From positions 24,261,908-24,325,907 of the forward strand of contig JAJKFL010000003.1 of assembly GCA_021186555.1 (NCBI GenBank): a DNA stretch of 64,000 nucleotides, written 5' to 3'. The stretch comes from Reticulitermes speratus (taxonomy: Eukaryota > Arthropoda > Insecta > Blattodea > Rhinotermitidae). Of the stretch, positions 45,066 to 56,584 are shown piece by piece. The position numbers and the translations under genes were made by a program. Each line of letters begins with the position of its first letter. Position 1 is the stretch's first letter. The notes beneath the pieces are model-generated. The model saw only the letters and a program-made list of their open reading frames with translations, ran no database searches and had not been told where the DNA came from.

Positions 45066-45530
45066 ATGTTATTCAAGGCGTTATAAATAGTCTTTCATGG
45101 TTATCAACATGGTGATTTTTGTAGCTACAATGAAATTTGAATAATTAAAGTCTTGAAATCAAAGAACTTCAACGTATTAGAAGGAAAATGTGTGTCTAAT
45201 ATTTGTTTTCTACATACTGATAAAAATGGACAGAACGAATAGCGCGTTCTTCTATTATAACCTCTGCAAACAGCACAGGTTAATTTCAGTACTATTCTGG
45301 CTCGCTTGACACAAGGGTGCAGCTGAACTGATAAGATATTGTTAGCCTTCGTTTGAACGAAGCGTGCTGTGGGCGAGGCGGCCGTGGTTCAGGCGGACAA
45401 GATAAAATCGTGGGCGAGGCGGACAAAGTGTAAATTAGCGTGGTTCAGGCGGACAGGAGAAGTGATCCGTTTTTACTTGTTACAATATGGCATTAACACA
45501 TTTGCTGTTAATTATGTATAATTTTTCCTC
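45066..45530. other. No gene; GC-rich repeated units at 45362-45470
   Basis: Units GTGGGCGAGGCGG and GTGGTTCAGGCGGACA each occur about twice at 45362-45470. The inverse strings (TGTCCGCCTGAACC, GGCCGCCTGGCCC) occur at 52335-52385. Otherwise AT-rich. Confidence 0.6.
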
Positions 45531-45775
45531 TTGGCGCAACAGCCCTTAGTGGGCCAGGGCCTCCTCATTATCGATGCTTCACGATCACACTCAGGCATAC
45601 CAAACTCAGTAGGACTCCTCCGGACGAGTGATCAGCCCGCAGCAGAGACCCTACCTGACAACACACAACACTTACAAGAGACAGACATCCATGCCGCCCC
45701 GGCGGGATTCAAACCCGTAATCCCAGCAAGCGAGCGGCCACAGACCCACGCCTTAGACCGCGCGGCCACTGGGAA
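45531..45775 (-). mobile_element. SINE family C (copy C2)
   Basis: Minus strand from 45771: GTGGCCGCGCGGTCTAAGGC GTGG (A box), ACGGGTTTGAATCCCGCC (B box), then GCATGGATGTCTGTCTC and a body ending CACTAAGGGCTGTTGCGCC. The body differs from C1, so the head may be shared by two SINE subfamilies. Next to the LTR element's target site. Confidence 0.85.
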
Positions 45776-45833
45776 ATTATTTATAATTTTTCATATTTAT
45801 TTATATAGCTTAACGTTCTTAGACATTTGTACC

Positions 45834-46735
45834 TATAATGTAGTAACATTTATGGCATGTGTAATAAGGCAATGCGAATACCAACCACCCAAGTAAAACG
45901 AAATATTGAAAGGCATGTGTAATAGGGCGATGTGAAAATCGAGAAACAGCACAAGTTGATGAGCCAGCATGTTTGTGAAGAAACCTTGTTGAGTTTATAT
46001 GGAGTAATTATGCTGACATGAAGGTTATTGCGACGCTTTAACCGAGGTCGCTAAGCGGCAAAATGCTGACATCAACTGTGAGTGCAACATAATAACACAA
46101 CGAAAATACGTAACACTATGTATATAAAAGGGCCGTCAAAAGTTAGGGAGGGGGTCCTTCGTCCATCGTTCTTTGTCGACCGTCGTCGTTCTGTTGGCTG
46201 TCAAGTCCGAGGTGTACCTCGGTTACGATTCACGAGGTGACCACATCATCCAGGGGGACATACTGGTCCAGATATGGAGTTCAACACAGCACTGCTGATA
46301 TTAACCATCGTTTAACCTCGCAAGTTAGGACGGTTTACTTTTCGAGACATTAAGGTCCCTGGTGGTTTGGTTGGTTAATATGTGGAACTGAAGCAAATAT
46401 GCCTTTGAGTCGCCTCGTCCTTATTAATGGAAATTAATGTAACTTTTTAGAATCAATAATATTGTTTTAGTAAATTGATATAGACAGCATACTACTCTCT
46501 ACCCCCTTAAGAACCCCATTCGCTCCGAAACCCGAGAATATAATCGCAGAGACCGACCTCCCGCGGCCTCTGCGTCCTTTTTATATGAAATACATATACG
46601 GGAGGTGGTGGCACGCTACCGGATCAGGTTTCGGGACTCTAAGTCCTGACGCCCGGTTCTAAGCTAAATACGCCCCAGGGAACGATCGTTCGAATCAGTT
46701 GGGAAATTCGGAGGATCGAACCTTGCGGCACAACA
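45834..46735 (+). repeat. 5' LTR
   Basis: 902 bp, from TATAATGTAGTAAC to GCGGCACAACA. A TATA-box string TATATAAAAG lies at about 46121-46131, with a G-rich segment and CGTCGTCGTTCTG downstream, the likely U3/R boundary. A (Y)CCTTTTTATATGAAA segment lies near 46575. The primer-binding region begins just after, near 46737 (TGGTGGCAGTGGTGGGA). Confidence 0.9.
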
Positions 46736-46975
46736 AATGGTGGCAGTGGTGGGATCATAAGTTGGCGTAAAATTGACGACAGCGTCGCGATAATTTAGTT
46801 GGCCATTATGGGTAGGTTGAAGTTGTGTTGAGTAAACTTGCTGACGCGTTAAGGTCGGTTAGTTAGCAGTTTTAATAAAAGCCAACTAGGCATTAATATA
46901 CAGAAACATAGTATATTACTGCAAGGGGAAGAAAGAGAGTGTTGTTATTGATTTTAGTAATACAGATAAGATATA

Positions 46976-47700
46976 ATGGAGACGAGGTTGAGGACATTAG
47001 ACGAAGGAATGCAAAATTTAAGTTTAGGCCGAAGTAAGGACTTGTCTTTAGTAGCTAGCATTAAGGAATATGCAGGACCGAAGACAAGCAGGAAATCTAT
47101 ACAAGAATTCTTCGAACAAGTAGAGCAGTATGGCCAGATTAGCAATTGGACAGAACAGGATTTAGTAGCTATTGCTATATCTAAATTAACTGGCGAGGCA
47201 CCATTGTATCTTAAAGGAATTGATCAGCCGGAACGGCGAGACCTGACATATGACAGATTGAAAGAATTATTGACGCATAGATTTACGGACAAACTACCGC
47301 TACAATATCATTATACACTGCTACATGAGGCTAGGCAGGAAAAGACGGAAACTCCAGCGCAGTTCCTAGACCGTCTTAGAACTATTAGCGCAAAGACTAT
47401 TCGAAAGGGTTCAACGCCCGCCGAATGCGCCATTCTGGCAGAGGAAGGACGCTACAGGCTTCTATCAGCATTCATCCATGGGTGCCTGGGATCTGTAGGA
47501 AGAGAACTAAGATTCCGGATGCCAGAAAATCTCGAGCAGGCCCTAAATGTAGCGACGTAAGTGCATAATGCATCGAAATTTGAAGGCGAGACAAATAGGG
47601 AAGGAATTTATAGGTCAGACGCCAGGGAAATCGTATGCTATGGGTGTAATAGGAAGGGACACAAGAAAAGGGATTGTAGGATAAGCAAGGAGAGCTATCC
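46976..47700 (+). pseudogene. gag part of the LTR fossil, with zinc knuckle
   Basis: A reading frame from 46976 (METRLRTLDEGMQNLSLG) has capsid-like phrases SIQEFFEQVEQYGQISNW, LTGEAPLYLKG and AQFLDRLRTISAKT. A CCHC knuckle (CYGCNRKGHKKRDC) follows at about 47638-47680. In live relatives gag forms the particle that packages the RNA. Fossil copy. Confidence 0.85.
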
Positions 47701-48798
47701 AAGGAGAAATTAAAAGTGATTAAAGGAATAATGGAATATTTGGATTGTTTAAAGAGACCAAGGACGGTACGAGACTTAAGGTTATTTTAGGACTTAGTGG
47801 AGACTACAGACAGTTTATATTTTGGTACGCGGAACGGGTACGAACTTTGATTAATTTGATTTGAAAGAATTATAAATTTGTTTGGGAGGAACCCCAGGAA
47901 GAAACAAAACTTTTAGAGGAAAACGATGGTAGCCGAAATAGATGTGGAGAAAGGAGGGGGTAACATTAGTAAGATGATAACGGTGAGCAATGTTTTGCTA
48001 GATCTTGAGAACTATGACGGAGCCCAGTTGTAATCAAATGTGGTAAATGACTCATATGGGGAGTCAAGCGTATCAGGGATACGTGGTTGTGACGTATTGA
48101 CGGCAGGGACGCCAGTCACGGGAAAACAAGATAGCCGACGTAATAGGTATCTTGTTACTTGTGTTCGCTATGGGATAACGACACAAGGGTGAGTAGTCTC
48201 ATGTAAGGAGACTCGGATTTTTACTCAGTTGTAGCTGAGTGGTCTCATAGGTGAGACCGGATGCATGTCAGTTGTGGCTGACAAGGATTAAACAGTAACA
48301 TAGCTATCCTATTGAGGAGTATGTTCAGTTTAATGGCGTGAGATTTATATGGAAATTCTCACGGGTAATTACAACGAGAACGGGCATTAGGAAAATCATA
48401 GTTAAAGGGATGATAAGGAGAGACCCCAGACATCTGGCTTACCGGAAGGAAAGATAAATTGAACAAATTGATTATGGGAAAGTTTTGGAATTTAAAATAA
48501 GGTTATTAATGAAACGGGTTAAGCTACAGTTTCGAGAAACTGAGCGATTACGATTATTCGATGGGCAAACGATATAGACGACGTGACGAAACAGGACCGT
48601 AGGACGGACAAGAACCAGACGAGGAGGACGCCTCGATTAATGAAGAATGGTTAGGGGATAGATATGATTTGCGTCCTCGCAAACATATGAATAGGGGACT
48701 AGGATGGCCTAGGAGAACGAGAGAAAAAAATTGAAGTGTAATTTGTTTTTTTAGATATACATTTATTAAAAGCGTACGCTTACGTCACCGAGTTAGCT

Positions 48799-49530
48799 AT
48801 GAGTTTAGAATTGGCAGCCCTGAACCGGCTAGCGGCCATTTTGAAATATTGCGAAAGGGGTGTAATAGGCAAAGATTTTAAGCCAGTAATAAGTCGCCTA
48901 AAAACCAACCAGAGCCTATGGGTGTACTCGGTAAGCCGACCTATTACCTTTGAGGAGAGGTGCGGAGACACTCAAGAACCTAGGGAAGTCGTGTTAAGAG
49001 ACGCCGGGTGGATACAGCAGCCCGAAGGATGTGATTGGACAAACGAGAATATGGCGTTAAAAGCCTGGAGGAGTCTCCAGTCCAGTTACACAGTGGAGTA
49101 CCACCCCGTACTCCTACCAAAAATTATGACTTTATTTTTGAAAAATGAACGACAAGTGTTGCAGGAACAACCCAACGTGTTAAAGGAGATTTTAGAGTCT
49201 TGGGATACCCTGAACGAGAACGAAGGGCAGGCAACATTCCCGGCAATGCAGCTGTTCAGGCAACTACAAGAGCGACAAGAGGCAGCCACGACGCAGTATT
49301 ATGCCATACTGGTCACATCGGCAATCGCGGCGGCTCTTGTGGTAACGCTCGGAACCTTCCTGTTGGTGCGAAGGAGGGAAGTACTATGTAAACCCTCAGC
49401 CCACCGCAAGACCGATGCATCAGCCATTGAGGAAGGGGTCCAAGTAACACCTGATGAAGAGGGTACATCCGAATCCATGCAGCCGGAGCCCCATTTCACG
49501 TCACGACGAGTGAACGTACCCATTGTATAG
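48799..49530 (+). pseudogene. env-like C-terminal part of the LTR fossil
   Basis: A 243-residue frame with a single hydrophobic segment near residue 190 (AILVTSAIAAALVVTLGTFL), followed by a basic RRRE and a hydrophilic tail ending NVPIV. A membrane-anchored envelope-like end is the best reading from position (after pol, before the purine tract) and topology. Sequence family not recognised. It is the end of a longer gene in relatives. Confidence 0.55.
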
Positions 49531-49656
49531 ATGTATAGATGTATAGACGAAATATTGTAAATATTGTATCATAGAACATATTGTGTAACATTGTTAAATG
49601 TTTGTGAAATTGTAAATAATCTAATGAGATTATTTCAATTTTTAAGGGCGGGGTGA

Positions 49657-50559
49657 TATAATGTAGTAACATTTATGGCATGTGTAATAAGGCAATGCGA
49701 ATACCAACCACCCAAGTAAAACGAAATATTGAAAGGCATGTGTAATAGGGCGATGTGAAAATCGAGAAACAGCACAAGTTGATGAGCCAGCATGTTTGTG
49801 AAGAAACCTTGTTGAGTTTATATGGAGTAATTATGCTGACATGAAGGTTATTGCGACGCTTTAACCGAGGTCGCTAAGCGGCAAAATGCTGACATCAACT
49901 GTGAGTGCAACATAATAACTCAACGAAAATACGTAACACTATGTATATAAAAGGGCCGTCAAAAGTTAGGGAGGGGGTCCTTCGTCCATCGTTCTTTGTC
50001 GACCGTCGTCGTTCTGTTGGCTGTCAAGTCCGAGGTGTACCTCGGTTACGATTCACGAGGTGACCACATCATCCAGGGGGACATACTGGTCCAGAGATGG
50101 AGTTCAACACAGCACTGCTGATATTAACCATCGTTTCAACCTCGCAAGTTAGGACGGTTTACTTTTCGAGACATTAAGGTCCCTGGTGGTTTGGTTGGTT
50201 AATATGTGGAACTGAAGCAAATATGCCTTTGAGTCGCCTCGTCCTTATTAATGGAAATTAATGTAACTTTTTAGAATCAATAATGTTGTTTTAGTAAATT
50301 GATATAGACAGCATACTACTCTCTACCCCCTTAAGAACCCCATTCGCTCCGAAACCCGAGAATATAATCGTAGAGACCGACCTCCCGCGGCCTCTGCGTC
50401 CTTTTTATATTAAATACATATACGGGAGGTGGTGGCACGCTACCGGATCAGGTTTCGGGACTCTAAGTCCTGACGCCCGGTTCTAAGCTAAATACGCCCC
50501 AGGGAACGATCGTTCGAATCAGTTGGGAAATTCGGAGGATCGAACCTTGCGGCACAACA
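49657..50559 (+). repeat. 3' LTR
   Basis: 903 bp, about 99 percent identical to the 5' LTR by direct comparison (six substitutions and one single-base length difference noted). Preceded by the purine-rich AAGGGCGGGGTGA. Confidence 0.9.
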
Positions 50560-50569
50560 GTACCTATCA

Positions 50570-51660
50570 TTTAATTTACCGTATTCCTCCATACTCTTTT
50601 AATCATTTCGTCTCGTTTTACATGCCTTTCTTCGTTTTTGACCGGGATCTCCAGGTTCCTTTGATTTCAGCTGCCAAGATACAAACTCTGTTTCTTCTTT
50701 TAAGGCCTGTACCAACAGAAAAACTTTAGGCTGTTCATTTTCTTTGTATTCCACCGTAAGACCAATATTTTGTATTTGTCTCCACAGGCACTGATTAAAA
50801 TGAAAATTACAGCCAGTACTAACGGAGTATGGAAAAACTTTATTTAATGCACTGATGACCGGTGCTTCAAAATCGAACTTTATAATTTTTGGTAACCAGA
50901 ACACACACCAATTCTTCAGCAGAGTTAACAAACAATGATATGTTGTTTCTTTATTGTCCGGTAAAAGTGCAAACAGAACCAGCTGTATATAGTTTGCATG
51001 CGATGTGCTTCCGAGATTTACGTGTAAGCTATACAACTGAGCGAATTGCCTCGGACAACATTTAAATGTGCCGTCTACAAAAAAAAGAAATCTTTCCTTC
51101 TAAGTAAATATTCACTATCTTCCCCAGCGAAGACAAGAATTCTTTTTTCTGACTCATCAGTGCCATCGATTCGAAGAAAGCTGAAGTTATTTGCCCGACG
51201 TAAAACTTCTTCCGAAAATACAATTTTCGAACTGTCTCCCGGATTTTGCTCAGTACCCAGAACGTTTCGCCGTTCATTACACAGTTGGATCTTAACATTA
51301 TCGTATTTTGATATTTAAGTTACTATGTCATATCCTTCCGCGAAAGTGTCTGACAATTCTTCCTTATAAAGTGTATGTACAGGCACAGACACGCCTTCCC
51401 CAGCTCTCTTTCTGCAGTTATCCAGTTTTACTTTAACCTCCATTCCAGCTAGGTTTGGAACGCAACTATGGTCCGTTTTACTAACGATTTCATACTCTAA
51501 AGTAGATTTCAGCTTCCGTTTGCACTTACTGCATTTGTCTTTAACACACACCCAACTTATGAACCTCGAATTTTTCCGATGACTTCGATACTGATATCCA
51601 CTAAAAATTAAAGACGGTTTTCCCCAGTCTCGTAGAAACTATAGTAGTCCGTCGGTAATC
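50570..51660 (-). pseudogene. FLYWCH-MULE transposase relic
   Basis: Minus strand from about 51630: SGYQYRSHRKNSRFISWVCV KDKCSKCKRKLKST, then EIVSKTDHSCVPNLAGMEV form a FLYWCH zinc finger (F.Y..H....W.C....C...H.C). A YKEELSDTFAEGYDIV linker follows. The MULE core has TAHLNV where relatives have DGTFK (first catalytic Asp), QLYSLHVNLGSTSHANYIQL VLFALLP, and PKIIKFDFEAPVISALNKVF PYSVSTGCNFHFNQCLW (second Asp and the C..H region). The C-terminal third is lost at the LTR insertion side. Several frame changes and stops. In relatives the protein is about 500 residues, nuclear, and moves Mutator-like elements. Confidence 0.85.
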
Positions 51661-51912
51661 CAGATCCCCGGGTAATCCAGACAATTTATGGCCAACTGTA
51701 GCCTCTCTTTCACCCCGGTGATCCGGTCATTGTCCGGATCACTGGGGGAAAATCGGAGACAATCCGTACTCTGAGACTGGTGGCGTGGGTGAAGCGGGAG
51801 GAGCCAGCTACTCTCTAACTCCTCAGCAGTAAGGATGTGATCTCTCTGAGTGTCGTAGCTCTCTTTCTCCCTTATTTCGCTATTAAAGTGAAATGATAGC
51901 GACAAAATGTCC

Positions 51913-51952
<40 letters not shown>

Positions 51953-52110
51953 GTACAGTATTTAGGCTCCAAAAAGTTATACTTTTGCATTGAGTGATGA
52001 TTTTTTTGTATGTTACCTATACCACGGATTTTGCCCTCGGTGTTCCGGATTCCCAGATAATCCGGACCACCCCTCCCTCCATATAGTCCGGATTGCCGCA
52101 ATTTCACGAG
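51640..52110. repeat. Possible pogo/jerky-type MITE remnant; (ATT)n at 51914-51952
   Basis: Minus-strand GTCTGGATTACCCGGGGATC near 51660 and GTCCGGATTATCTGGGAATC near 52050 are related direct copies of a type common at the ends of jerky/Tigger elements. An (ATT)n microsatellite lies between. No transposase seen. Confidence 0.4.
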
Positions 52111-53190
52111 CCATGATTAACTTATTAACTCGCGCAAGCTTAAGTTGTTTACCGTTTCAAAACCAAGCATAAAATGACGACGACAAAACGGCAGGCAACT
52201 CAACACTTTGTTTACGGCTGTAAGGTTTGAACCACTCAAGGTTATTGCACGCATTTTTGTGCACTGCAGGCATACAGGCCTGCAGGTATTTATTGTATTC
52301 TTTTGTATCCTCTTCCTTTAAAAAAAATGTCCGCCTGAACCGCGACGTGTCTTTTAGTGGCCGCCTGGCCCACTGTCCGCCTGGCCCAAGGCTGCCACAG
52401 CCACGGCACCTTTTGAAGTTGTCTGTCGTATCAAAAGGCGCGTGGGCCGTGATAGTAGCTGGAGCGGTGTTCGGCCGATGATATTGGAATATTTTATGAG
52501 GTCGCTGGTTGGCGTAACTGCTTGTGTGGCTGGTTCTAGACTTGGAGTCTAGGATCATCGAACTCTAACTCTGTCCAACGTTAGGCACAATAGTACTGAA
52601 ATTAATGAAGGGGTCGAAAAATAATGAAGACATTGTCGCTGTACGATATTTCTACACGTAATGTGATATTTTATCGAACAACTCTATCTCCTAGAAGAGC
52701 TCAAGAGGCGTTTTATACACCCGTATCCGACACAATATAAAATCTAAGTTTATGCACAGTTCAGATTTATTAATTTGTACAAAGGTATTTACATGATGAA
52801 TATTGTGGAATTATGTTACCGCATTTTTATATGAAAACACCGAGTTATCCGTCTTTAAAAATATTATTGTAATTCCACAAGTATGGCATACCCTCTTTTA
52901 TTAGACCTAATGATGGACGACTATTAGGCCGCAAATGCAATCTGGATATCTGCATATACATACAATGAAGTTACGTCTAATGGAATATTTTTACAGGTAT
53001 TGCCAGTTCACAAAACGGGGTGCAATCCATCAACATAAGAAAGTTAAATTTACGTTTGTAATAGTGCCAAAGTCGGTAACAATGAATATTTGAAGCGAAA
53101 CACAAATTAGTTAGTGTATGTACATAATAAATACCACATTGAGGTAGGTTAAGCCTAAATCAAAGTGATTATTACATTTACTACCTATTG
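52111..53190. other. Unassigned; 133-codon open frame on the minus strand
   Basis: The frame at 52157-52558 (minus) has a CRGCGSLGPGGQWARRP phrase and charged C-terminal half but no family I recognise. It covers the GC-rich units at 52335-52385 that also occur inverted at 45362-45470, so it is more likely repeat than gene. 52560-53190 is AT-rich with nothing seen. Confidence 0.35.
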
Positions 53191-53191
53191 T

Positions 53192-53290
53192 AGCATTAGA
53201 AATTGTACATTTCACTCAAGCAATACGTTTGAGTGTTTCGAGTGATTCTCACAATAAACAGTCATTTCCCCAAACAGCAACAGGCTGGTT
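53192..53290 (+). repeat. Dispersed repeat D, copy 6
   Basis: GAGTGTTTCGAGTGATTCTC ACAATAAACAGTC ATTTCC matches copies 4 and 5, followed by ACGGAGGTGCCTGTGTTCG, a trace of a family B head. Confidence 0.65.
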
Positions 53291-53890
53291 TGATAACGGA
53301 GGTGCCTGTGTTCGCTGAGAATTTTTATATATTTTTTAGATGAATGTAATGCTCCAAACTATTATTGATCATTTTGGGGCTGATTATTGCAGCACTGCTT
53401 TATGATTTGGAAGAGTGCAAGCTCATGTCAACGTTGCGTGAGATATTTTCATCCACAATCCACGTTCATAGGATGTATCAAAAGGGTTCTTGGTTGGGTT
53501 GTTCTGTCCTTGGTGTTTCATCTGCTTGCGTGAACACAATGCGCTGCAGACGAAACTACATGCACGGTGCTTTTGCGGTGTACTAGTCTACATCCGCTCC
53601 CAGATGGAGAAGCGTGTTGTTTAGCATGTGGATCATTCGCACTCATAGTACAGTATCTGTGCTCAACATTCGGCCTCTAAGGTGAGAAACTAATGAGCGT
53701 ATCACAGAGTGAAGTCAAGTTAAAGCCTAGAATAGTTCATAGCGATTCGAATTCTCATTTCAAATGTGTTAAGTGTAATTAAGTGTGTAAAACCTAATTT
53801 CTTCAGTTGAGTGTTTTTCCTTCTTTGCCGTGAAAGCGCAGCGGGTCGTGGAGGTAGCATAAATCACCATGCGTTATACTTCTCGGCAAT

Positions 53891-54169
53891 AGCTGTCCCT
53901 GTCCAAGCCATGAAGGCTTACAGGGGGAGCACAGGTACAGCTGTACTCATTCCTAACCTCGGCACTGGATGGACGTGAGTGGTCAGCATCACGCCCATGC
54001 CGCTTTACTTCAGGGATAGAGCCCCCGTAGCCATTGTACAGGAGGCTGTACGGAGCCGGTCTGGACATTTTGGAGATGAGAAAAAGCTCTGGCCCATGCC
54101 GGGGTTCGAACCCCGGACAGTCCAACCTGTACCCTAGTCGCTACACCAACTACGCTATTCCGGCTCCTT
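53891..54169 (-). mobile_element. SINE family A (copy A4) in a Penelope-like element
   Basis: Minus strand: GGAATAGCGTAGTTGGTGTA, B box GGGGTTCGAACCCCGG, GTCCAGACCGGCTCC, GTAAAGCGGCATGGGCG, CACTCACGTCCATCCAGTGC. Flanked by ACTTCTCGGCAAT (53878-53890) and ACCTCTCAGCAAT (54170-54182), an 11 of 13 target duplication. Confidence 0.85.
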
Positions 54170-54189
54170 ACCTCTCAGCAATCAGGTTT

Positions 54190-54600
54190 CGTGAACAGCA
54201 CGCGCGTTTACCGCCTGATTCACGTTTTTATCTAAACAATGGTACTTATAATGCCAAACGTCTCACCTGTAACACAGCATATGTTGGTCAAATTGGAATA
54301 AGTTTAAAATTAAGATTTCGCAAACACATTAGATATACAAGAAACAAACACCCACATTCAGCTTATGCCCTGCATGTGCTTAAACACCAACATCAATACG
54401 GCCCCATCCAAGATACAATGTAAATAATAACTCACGCAAGGAAAGGTTAACGCATGAATTGCTTGGAATCGTATTATATACAAATTTATCAACAATGGTG
54501 CCTACTAATTGGTGAACTAAATCCCCTGTACAACATACCTCGTAGCACACGACATTCCATCCCAGTGCGCATGCGTGCGAAAAGAACTCGACACTGATCC
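54190..54600 (+). pseudogene. Penelope-like GIY-YIG endonuclease fragment
   Basis: RFYLNNGTYNAKRLTCNTAY VGQIG holds the Y..YVG core of GIY-YIG nucleases with the Cys that Penelope-like proteins carry before it; SLKLRFRKHIRYTRNKHPHS AYALHVLKHQHQYG supplies the Arg (LRFRKH) and the His helix. The reading continues to about 54590 in degraded form, with LLIGELNPLYNIP matching the usual LN.L..LPL end. In live copies this nuclease nicks the target for insertion. The N-terminal reverse transcriptase is missing, so the fragment is inactive. Confidence 0.75.
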
Positions 54601-55080
54601 ACAGAAACCTGTTTATATTCTTACGTAGTGCAGCACGAGCAATCATGGAGTAAACATCGTGTATCTAAACCTTGGGTATGTAAAATGTGCCATAGTTTGT
54701 TTTCGCATAAATATTAAATTTTAATCCTTCTGAAAATTTTGTATTTTCTAATTTTGAAATTAATAGCTTATTGAAATATTTACCATATTTACAGATCTAC
54801 GCTCTACTATAAACAGGAGACAACCAAGGACTCGAGATGTTTGGAGACAGCTTTTAAATTTTAATAATCAAATTATATTTTAATCGCAATAATTTTAATA
54901 ATACTGTATATAAGTAACTTGTGTATGACTAATGTATATATGTTTACCATTTACCGACAAGTTAAACTATACGTTGCTTATGTTTTTATATTATAGTACC
55001 CTGATGATGGCTACAACAGATAGCCGAAACATGCAGGAGCGCAAAAGCTAAACATTTTGTAGTAGTTGGAATTAAAACAG
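54190..55080 (+). mobile_element. Penelope-like element, 3' part
   Basis: Carries the GIY-YIG endonuclease end of the ORF, then an AT-rich 3' UTR with CCTGATGATGGCTACAACAG and ATAGCCGAAACATGC at 55002-55037, the form typical of Penelope-like tails. The reverse transcriptase is not present. SINE A4 is inserted at its left side. Confidence 0.75.
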
Positions 55081-55299
55081 TGTGTGTGTCTGTTTTGTTA
55101 AGAATAGCAACATACGATAACGTCAAGCATATCTACGCAAAATTCAGTAACAACTTTCGATAAGCCTGGGTCCAATGCAGTAAAATGTTCATTAATCCTC
55201 TAAACCTGTGGTTTACCCCAATAATATATAAAAATTCAGTTCTCACCTCACAAAAAACACAGAACTTCTCCTTTATAAAAGACCAACCTGTTACTGCTG

Positions 55300-55400
55300 T
55301 TGAAGTGAATAATCACCGAGTGTTGTGAGCATCATACGAAGCATACAAACACTTAGCTGTGGGCATAATGCAGAATGAAATCAGGTGGTACATATTTTAA
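55300..55400 (-). repeat. Dispersed repeat D, copy 7
   Basis: Minus strand: TATGTACCACCTGATTTCAT, GCCCACAGCTAAGTGTTTGT, ATGCTTCGTATGATGCTCAC AACA. Diverged but ordered. Confidence 0.6.
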
Positions 55401-56584
55401 CCATTGTGTTTTAAAGAGCTAAATAACGAGGACGCAGACAATCTGACCCCACTGTGTGAAGTCCAATGAGTCTAGCTGCATTTTACAGTTACTAAGCCCC
55501 ACAACACCAGCTACCATTACCACTAATTAGCCCATAATTGAAACTTCCTCATGACCCCACAGCCCTCCCACGTTACAGTCCACGGGAACGCAAACGAAAT
55601 CGTAAATTATCTCTTGCTCTGAGCGTGGCACTGGACTTAATTCGCAGCCACGGAGATTATTTGCCCAAATAACTGCGTAAGGACACTTCCTGAACGCTTT
55701 CTTCTACCAAATACCACTTTTTTCCTGTTTCTGATGGAAAATTAAGGTGCAAAAGAAAGTGTATTAGATGCAAGTAAGTTGATGGGTTCAGAAATAAAAG
55801 CAGGGCCAAGTTTACAAGTGTGTTCGCATTTCATTGTCATGCAGAATGATTATAAGTTATATTTACACGTTTAATATTTCGTTCTAAAAAGCAAGTTATG
55901 CACAACAGTGAATTTTGTAGAGCACACAGACACAGTCTCAAAGTTCTTAATTTCAATATCAGCCCCCAGTGGCTATAACTAAACTATAATCTCATTCCAA
56001 AGGCCTCTCATATATGAAACCTGAGTTCGTCAATGTTTTGAAGATCACGGCAATGGGGGGGGGGGGGGGGGGGGGAGGGGGGGGTAGTGTAGGTAGCCTC
56101 TTTAACAACTCTCCCCCAAATAAATCTAAAGCAGTTGGTGCTAGTTACCCATTGTCTAAAATGAAATTGATTAATTACATGTTTATGTGTGTAGAATATG
56201 CCAGTGGGTTTCACGTTGAAATCTAATAACTAACAATCAAAACTCTGAGACTTCTTCTTTATTCTATCCAAATTGCATTACTGTACGCAGCTTCAGCATC
56301 TTAGAATAAAATTTTAAAAATAATTTACCATCATATGTCGACAGATGGATAATTAGTCCTTCAAAAATGTAATTTAAAATGACTGGGAGCGAAAATAAAA
56401 AATCAGACTTGCATTCACGAATAACTTAAGAGCAGATTAAATTCCTGGAAGACGTGCTGCCATTCCATTCACAATATCCGTCTTCACATCTACTGTCTAG
56501 GAATGTAAAGGCGTTTGAAAGAAACAATAACGTGTTGTCTTAGACGGAATAGTCTGTATTTACGTGATTAACTGTACACAACGG
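55401..56584. other. No gene; poly-G at 56055-56084
   Basis: A G-run of 21 plus 8 after one A at 56055-56084 creates open frames on both strands of pure Gly/Pro, which are not genes. No other feature. Confidence 0.5.

Larger units (their letters stand above)
45834..50559 (+). mobile_element. Gypsy-type LTR retrotransposon fossil, young, incomplete
   Basis: Two LTRs (45834-46735 and 49657-50559) flank a 2.9-kb interior. Target duplication GTACC at 45829-45833 and 50560-50564. The interior has a gag part, a zinc knuckle, scattered pol pieces (a GLSGDYRQFI-like connection phrase near 47795; a basic pol end near 48650-48735) and the end of an env-like gene, then a purine-rich tract (about 49643-49655) before the right LTR. 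It is broken: most of pol is absent, so it must have moved with help from a complete relative. The LTRs differ at about seven positions in 902, so it is young. Confidence 0.9.

Noticed and set aside
52157-52558. 133-codon minus-strand frame with a Cys/Gly-rich phrase as a possible gene
   Set aside because: It overlaps GC-rich units also found inverted near 45.4 kb, has no recognised domain and no supporting splice or promoter signal.
56008-56226. Gly-rich and Pro-rich frames
   Set aside because: Caused by the poly-G tract.
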